DNA of 64,000 bases. Source: Incurvaria masculella. Lineage: Eukaryota > Arthropoda > Insecta > Lepidoptera > Incurvariidae. The stretch is from contig OX335645.2 of the NCBI GenBank assembly GCA_946894095.1, forward strand, positions 22,529,001 through 22,593,000. The letters are read 5' to 3'. Of the stretch, positions 63,201 to 64,000 are shown in pieces. The notes under the pieces are model-generated. The model made no database searches. It saw nothing but the letters and a program-made list of their open reading frames with translations, and was not told the DNA's origin. The position numbers and the translations under genes are program-made. How positions within the stretch are numbered: the first letter of the stretch is position 1; every line of letters starts with the position of its first letter.

Positions 63201-63880
63201 CAGGGATAGTGAGGGAGAGTTCGACAGCGCACGAGACAGTCAGGGAGAGTTCGACAGTGCACGGGGCAGTGAGGGAGAGTACGGCAGCGCACGGGACAGT
63301 GCGTGAGTGTTCGACCGCGCACGGGTCAACCAGGGAGGGGTCTGTGGAGGCTGGGGAGCGGCCGCGTGGCAGCTCGGAGAGCGAAGGGGAGGTGGATGAA
63401 GGGCGCACTAAGCGTCGCCGCCGGGGCCAGATCTCGTACAAGGAGAAGCCATTGAACAGGTATGCGTATAATTTTGCTTATGACTAATATTGTTTAGGGC
63501 CTAACCTCACCCACTGTTCGCTATACGCTGTCAAGTAAGAAGGTGTTATGCAATGTTCCAATGGACTTCAGTAAAAAATACTCTTTCCATGATCCATCAA
63601 AGATTTCTTTCTATAATCATTGTGTCCTAGTTTCATGGTGGATTCTACATATCATATATTTCTATGTACTTGTTAATCCCGTGACGTCTAGACCACATAT
63701 GATCTGGATCTGCTAGTTCTACATGTTCTTGTAGTTTTCCAGTGAAAATATATCTTAATTTTAGACAACGTTATAGGTAGTTGCTGCTGTTGAATCATGC
63801 AAACGCACACAACTTATGCATGTGGTATTGTTGCAATTTGTTGCAGCACGCAGTCAAGTGTGTACATTGATGACGAGTAA
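51031..63880 (+). CDS. Shugoshin-like protein, 13 exons plus one optional exon
   Basis: Exons: 51031-51204, 52150-52300, 52568-52726, 53234-53323, 54324-54446, 55002-55101, 56544-56630, 57990-58071, 58565-58693, optional 59932-60015, 60488-60621, 61876-62079, 62635-63459, 63847-63880. All have GT-AG borders and consistent phases, giving 763 residues (791 with the optional exon). The N-terminus is a coiled coil (EDEIRELKEKNSVL.., residues about 10-58), the family's dimerisation and PP2A-binding part. An acidic stretch (DEEESGEEGDD) and long disordered regions follow. The last coding block has RTKRRRRGQISYKEKPLN, matching the C-terminal SGO box that binds phosphorylated histone H2A at centromeres. 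Shugoshin protects centromeric cohesin from separase and kinases. The first exons were called by reading alone. The SGO box is the main support for the name, so I leave the symbol blank. Confidence 0.75.
51229..51675. repeat. Fold-back MITE expanded by inner elements
   Basis: The outer ends AGGCTGATATAAATAGTCGT and ATTATCTCAGTCTGA match the 9003 family. Inside are a GCTTGGCTTAGCC..GGCTTAGCCAAG fold-back (51290-51410) and a TATTCTGAATGGGCGG MITE (51415-51535). Confidence 0.65.
52150..52300 (+). CDS. Shugoshin-like exon 2
   Basis: Phase 0 in, phase 1 out. It encodes 50 residues (HYRNSGAALDSALDVAVQEF and onwards, ending YIRKKR), mostly helical in character, extending the N-terminal domain. Confidence 0.72.
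52568..52726 (+). CDS. Shugoshin-like exon 3
   Basis: Acceptor CCAACAG, donor GGTAACC. It encodes EVESMSPCGKQSM..NKVLRVVPMIRGSAIIKPTI, a basic and serine-rich segment. Confidence 0.75.
52896..53042 (-). repeat. GGTTCCGT-family element, short reverse copy
   Basis: TAGGGTTCCGTACCCAAAGG at the left and GCGAGTCCGACTCGCACTTG at the right; the centre is mostly lost. Confidence 0.82.
53085..53165 (+). repeat. LINE-type 3' tail with (TTTC)n
   Basis: GACAAATAAACGAATTTTC followed by TTTCTTTCTTTC, an AATAAA-like end followed by a tetramer tract. Confidence 0.45.
53234..53323 (+). CDS. Shugoshin-like exon 4
   Basis: Phase 1 in and out. Encodes ALRQAASMNDDDNSSTTSEE and DHTPPRHMLQ, acidic and probably disordered. 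Confidence 0.75.
53390..53585 (-). repeat. Possible tRNA-like repeat
   Basis: On the minus strand, GGCGGGTTCGAAGCCCTGGG fits a pol III B box, but the A box is weak. Confidence 0.35.
53600..54323. other. Intron 4 of the shugoshin-like gene, no feature seen
   Basis: AT-rich, no exon or clear repeat boundary recognised. Confidence 0.4.
54324..54446 (+). CDS. Shugoshin-like exon 5
   Basis: Encodes EVYIPLRRIDAELAVNSVNV and ARRARAADTDESLDASGLPLD, phase 1 to phase 1, with strong donor GGTAAGT. Confidence 0.78.
54522..54824 (+). repeat. GGTTCCGT-family element, full copy
   Basis: Full-length relative of 1583-1899 with a short, degenerate GGAC tract, in intron 5 of the shugoshin-like gene. Confidence 0.85.
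54846..54915 (-). repeat. tRNA-Leu-like SINE head, copy 2
   Basis: On the minus strand, GGTGAAATTGGTAGACAAAA and GGTTCAAGTCCGGTC. Related to 15590-15670. Confidence 0.5.
55002..55101 (+). CDS. Shugoshin-like exon 6: acidic segment
   Basis: Encodes DEEESGEEGDDGEQRLADGE and GREESEREEEYNA, one of the most acidic parts of the protein. Phase 1 in, phase 2 out. Confidence 0.78.
55150..55876 (+). mobile_element. RTE-type LINE, 3' fragment
   Basis: A plus-strand frame of 223 codons (from 55189) carries the end of an RT: MNRDKTKVMA.., VEEYVYLGQ, LPVMTYGCETWTL and RRDDNRGSN..RWDDDIK. It stops at 55860 and is followed by CTGACTGACTGACTGA, a short tandem tail as seen at RTE 3' ends. The catalytic YADD or FADD region is missing, so the copy is 5'-truncated. 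It lies in intron 6 of the shugoshin-like gene. Confidence 0.88.
55905..56135 (-). repeat. SINE, reverse copy
   Basis: GCCCAGCCAGGACCTTCC, CCGCTTCGACCATCATTCAT and AACGTGGAATCCGAACCATG are inverses of the SINE body. Confidence 0.7.
56544..56630 (+). CDS. Shugoshin-like exon 7
   Basis: Phase 2 in and out. Encodes RGMDPLPEETEEENWSPQVR and LTRQLPSG. Confidence 0.75.
57060..57545 (-). mobile_element. LINE C-terminal fragment with (TAA)n tail
   Basis: The minus strand from 57545 encodes YLGVAFRIRSGHVPLNKFAH.. and SPNCDICGVLEDVYHIVMYC, the zinc-knuckle end of many I/R1/Jockey-group LINE ORF2 proteins, followed by stops and a (TAA)n run near 57217-57240. On the plus side, 57060-57216 ends AATAAAGAATATTATTATT, like a second LINE tail facing the first. 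Clade not resolved. Confidence 0.65.
57546..57989. other. Intron 7 remainder, AT-rich
   Basis: A-rich tract at 57640-57790; no feature supported before the next exon. Confidence 0.4.
57990..58071 (+). CDS. Shugoshin-like exon 8
   Basis: Acceptor TGTGAAG, donor GTGTGT (weak). Encodes SPEDPLEGPSWLHDPRHRAA and ASPAPAE in the phase required by both neighbours. Confidence 0.65.
58130..58262 (-). repeat. tRNA-derived SINE head, reverse
   Basis: On the minus strand it opens GTCCGAGTAGCTCAGTTGG, an A-box-like start, followed by GACCAGTGGTGCGACGCC and GGTCTGGATGGGTGATC shared with the SINE at 7913. Confidence 0.65.
58565..58693 (+). CDS. Shugoshin-like exon 9
   Basis: Encodes 43 residues, phase 0 to phase 0 (AGVGARLEADSTTDAPGGGG and onwards, ending SPPPRQ). 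Low complexity and GC-rich. Confidence 0.72.
58798..59165. repeat. Fold-back MITE cluster
   Basis: CAGGCTGAGATAAATAGTC at the left and TAGTTTCTGTCTCAGCCTG at the right, with a second CTATTTATCTCAGCCTAAG end at 59022-59040. Two members of the 9003 family therefore appear fused or nested. Confidence 0.7.
59170..59597. repeat. Large imperfect inverted repeat
   Basis: ATCCACCAAAGCAGAGATGG at 59172 pairs with CAGCTCCGCTTTGGTGGATA near 59576-59596. CTCAGCTTCAGTGGACACGA also pairs loosely across the core. The element is GC-richer than flanks. Confidence 0.65.
59598..59760 (+). repeat. LINE-type 3' end repeat, opposite copy of 38690-38880
   Basis: Starts with TTGTTTATTGTTTATTGTTT and ends TTAGTCTAAGTTTACAAA. 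Confidence 0.55.
59932..60042 (+). CDS. Optional shugoshin-like exon: cassette or terminal
   Basis: After acceptor TGGAGCAG, phase 0 reads ASPHKQHPFTSITPGPAIAS, then LKHILGEEVTRTKRHH and a TAG ending at 60042. AATAAA at 60089 and a following GT/T-rich stretch could end a transcript. Alternatively, a GT after GAG at 60015 would make an 84-nt phase 0-0 cassette that joins exon 60488 in frame. The GC-rich coding-like composition contrasts with AT-rich flanks. It would give either a truncated protein without the SGO box or a 28-residue insertion. Confidence 0.5.
   Translation, partial: ASPHKQHPFTSITPGPAIASLKHILGEEVTRTKRHH
60089..60094 (+). promoter_or_regulatory. Candidate poly(A) signal for short isoform
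   Basis: AATAAA 47 bp after the TAG of the optional exon. Confidence 0.4.
60318..60458. repeat. Fold-back MITE, diverged copy
   Basis: AAGTGGTACTTTGTGACGTC and its inverse GTCACAAAGTACTACTTTTC; outer ends eroded. Confidence 0.65.
60488..60621 (+). CDS. Shugoshin-like exon 10
   Basis: Phase 0 in, phase 2 out. Encodes VAASPVAEYTPTQRARRKRS and a further serine/arginine-rich stretch (LALSPRVSLALLERDWPR). Very GC-rich. Confidence 0.75.
60751..60998 (+). repeat. GGTTCCGT-family element, 3'-truncated
   Basis: AAAAACCGGCCAAGTGCGAG start and GGACGGACGGACGG tract; ends at TAGGGT, where a SINE 3' fragment (to about 61060) begins. Confidence 0.8.
61061..61342. other. Intronic spacer
   Basis: No feature recognised; a 76-codon frame here has no support. 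Confidence 0.35.
61343..61696. repeat. Fold-back MITE, copy 2
   Basis: GGCCCGTAAGC at the left and GCTTACGGGCC at the right, with inner ACCGTAGTTTACTAATCATT/AATGATTAGTAAACTGTG arms; a diverged relative of 47625-47993. Confidence 0.75.
61876..62079 (+). CDS. Shugoshin-like exon 11
   Basis: Phase 2 in and out. Encodes RGSTHRRDQDPTKVLVLVSK and MRLSELRQGAAAAGRE, then an acidic DDDVTP and a proline-rich end. Confidence 0.75.
62405..62545 (+). repeat. TTAA-MITE 5' fragment
   Basis: TTAAGGTGGCCCATCCCGCTC and GATCCAAAATTTTGCTCAAA, truncated after TTTGATCGA. Confidence 0.78.
62635..63459 (+). CDS. Shugoshin-like exon 12: minisatellite and SGO box
   Basis: 825-nt exon. After DSPEVLVQES the protein is built of degenerate 10-residue units of the type TVRESSTAHG, becoming most regular at 63112-63341. 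The exon ends with an acidic stretch, then RTKRRRRGQISYKEKPLN, the SGO box. Donor GTATGC in phase 2. Confidence 0.8.
62950..63341 (+). repeat. Coding 30-bp minisatellite
   Basis: About a dozen tandem 30-bp units (consensus GACAGTGAGGGAGAGTTCG plus ACAGCGCACGG), all in one frame. The 3' units are the most alike and the 5' ones diverged. Confidence 0.88.
63847..63880 (+). CDS. Shugoshin-like terminal exon
   Basis: Acceptor TTTGTTGCAG. Reads in phase STQSSVYIDDE then TAA. Very short; alternative downstream exons beyond the window cannot be excluded. Confidence 0.55.
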
Positions 63881-64000
63881 AGCTCATAGTACTTGTCAGA
63901 ACAAACCTTACCTTAGACTTAGGCTGAGATTAATAGTCGTAACAGAAACTAAGACTAACGAACTACACACACATTATATTATATTATATATTATATTATT
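63881..64000. repeat. 3' flank with fold-back MITE end and TA-rich tract
   Basis: TTAGGCTGAGATTAATAGTC from 63918 matches the 9003-family end; the window closes in an ATTATATTATATT run. Confidence 0.6.

Noticed and set aside
62950..63341. Regular repeats considered as a CRISPR-like array
   Set aside because: Units are contiguous without spacers and code in frame within a eukaryotic exon.
62903..63441. Minus-strand frames with periodic peptides
   Set aside because: Antisense of the 30-bp coding minisatellite; a multiple-of-three period keeps all frames open.

Overview
The window is animal nuclear DNA, most likely from a moth or butterfly (Lepidoptera). Genes are split by GT-AG introns, introns are crowded with short transposons, and there are short (TTAGG)n tracts, the insect telomere repeat. 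Interspersed families include tRNA-derived SINEs, TTAA-flanked MITEs, fold-back elements and elements ending in a GAAGTCGGTT motif; I associate the last with Lepidoptera from general knowledge, without a database check. No prokaryotic features, CRISPR arrays or rRNA genes are seen. All gene models were built by reading splice junctions by eye.

Layout. From 1 to about 14.4 kb I find no protein-coding exon, only repeats and a GC-rich promoter-like island near 13.2 kb. From 14,485 to 22,292 (+) lie the last six exons of a Na,K-ATPase beta subunit (nervana-like); its cytoplasmic N-terminal exon is not in view. At 25,118-26,075 (-) are two exons of a second, divergent P-type ATPase beta subunit, head-to-head with EMC5. 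EMC5 (ER membrane complex subunit 5, also MMGT1) has three exons at 26,787-46,294 (+). Its second intron is 18.5 kb and holds a nested stack: Helitron-like termini around a two- or three-ORF LINE, itself split by an almost pristine Ty3/gypsy LTR element with a 5-bp target duplication. The same intron holds a 5'-truncated Jockey LINE with a 9-bp duplication and an intronless GTSF1-like gene of the piRNA pathway (42,570-42,953). GAR1 (H/ACA snoRNP) is on the minus strand at 48,446-49,174. From 51,031 to 63,880 (+) is a 13- or 14-exon gene that I read as shugoshin, from its N-terminal coiled coil and C-terminal SGO-like box.

How the genes relate. These are unrelated housekeeping or germline genes: ion pumping (beta subunits), membrane-protein insertion (EMC5), transposon silencing (GTSF1-like), pseudouridylation (GAR1) and centromeric cohesion protection (shugoshin). 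They do not form an operon or a functional cluster. The two beta-subunit genes lie within 3 kb of each other on opposite strands and may be an old local duplication.

The most interesting observations are a 245-codon open frame bridging ORF1 and ORF2 of the LINE, a 10-residue minisatellite in shugoshin, a candidate shugoshin exon that can be either a cassette or a terminal exon with its own poly(A) signal, and a piRNA factor gene sitting in a transposon-filled intron. I found no evidence for a wholly new multi-gene system.
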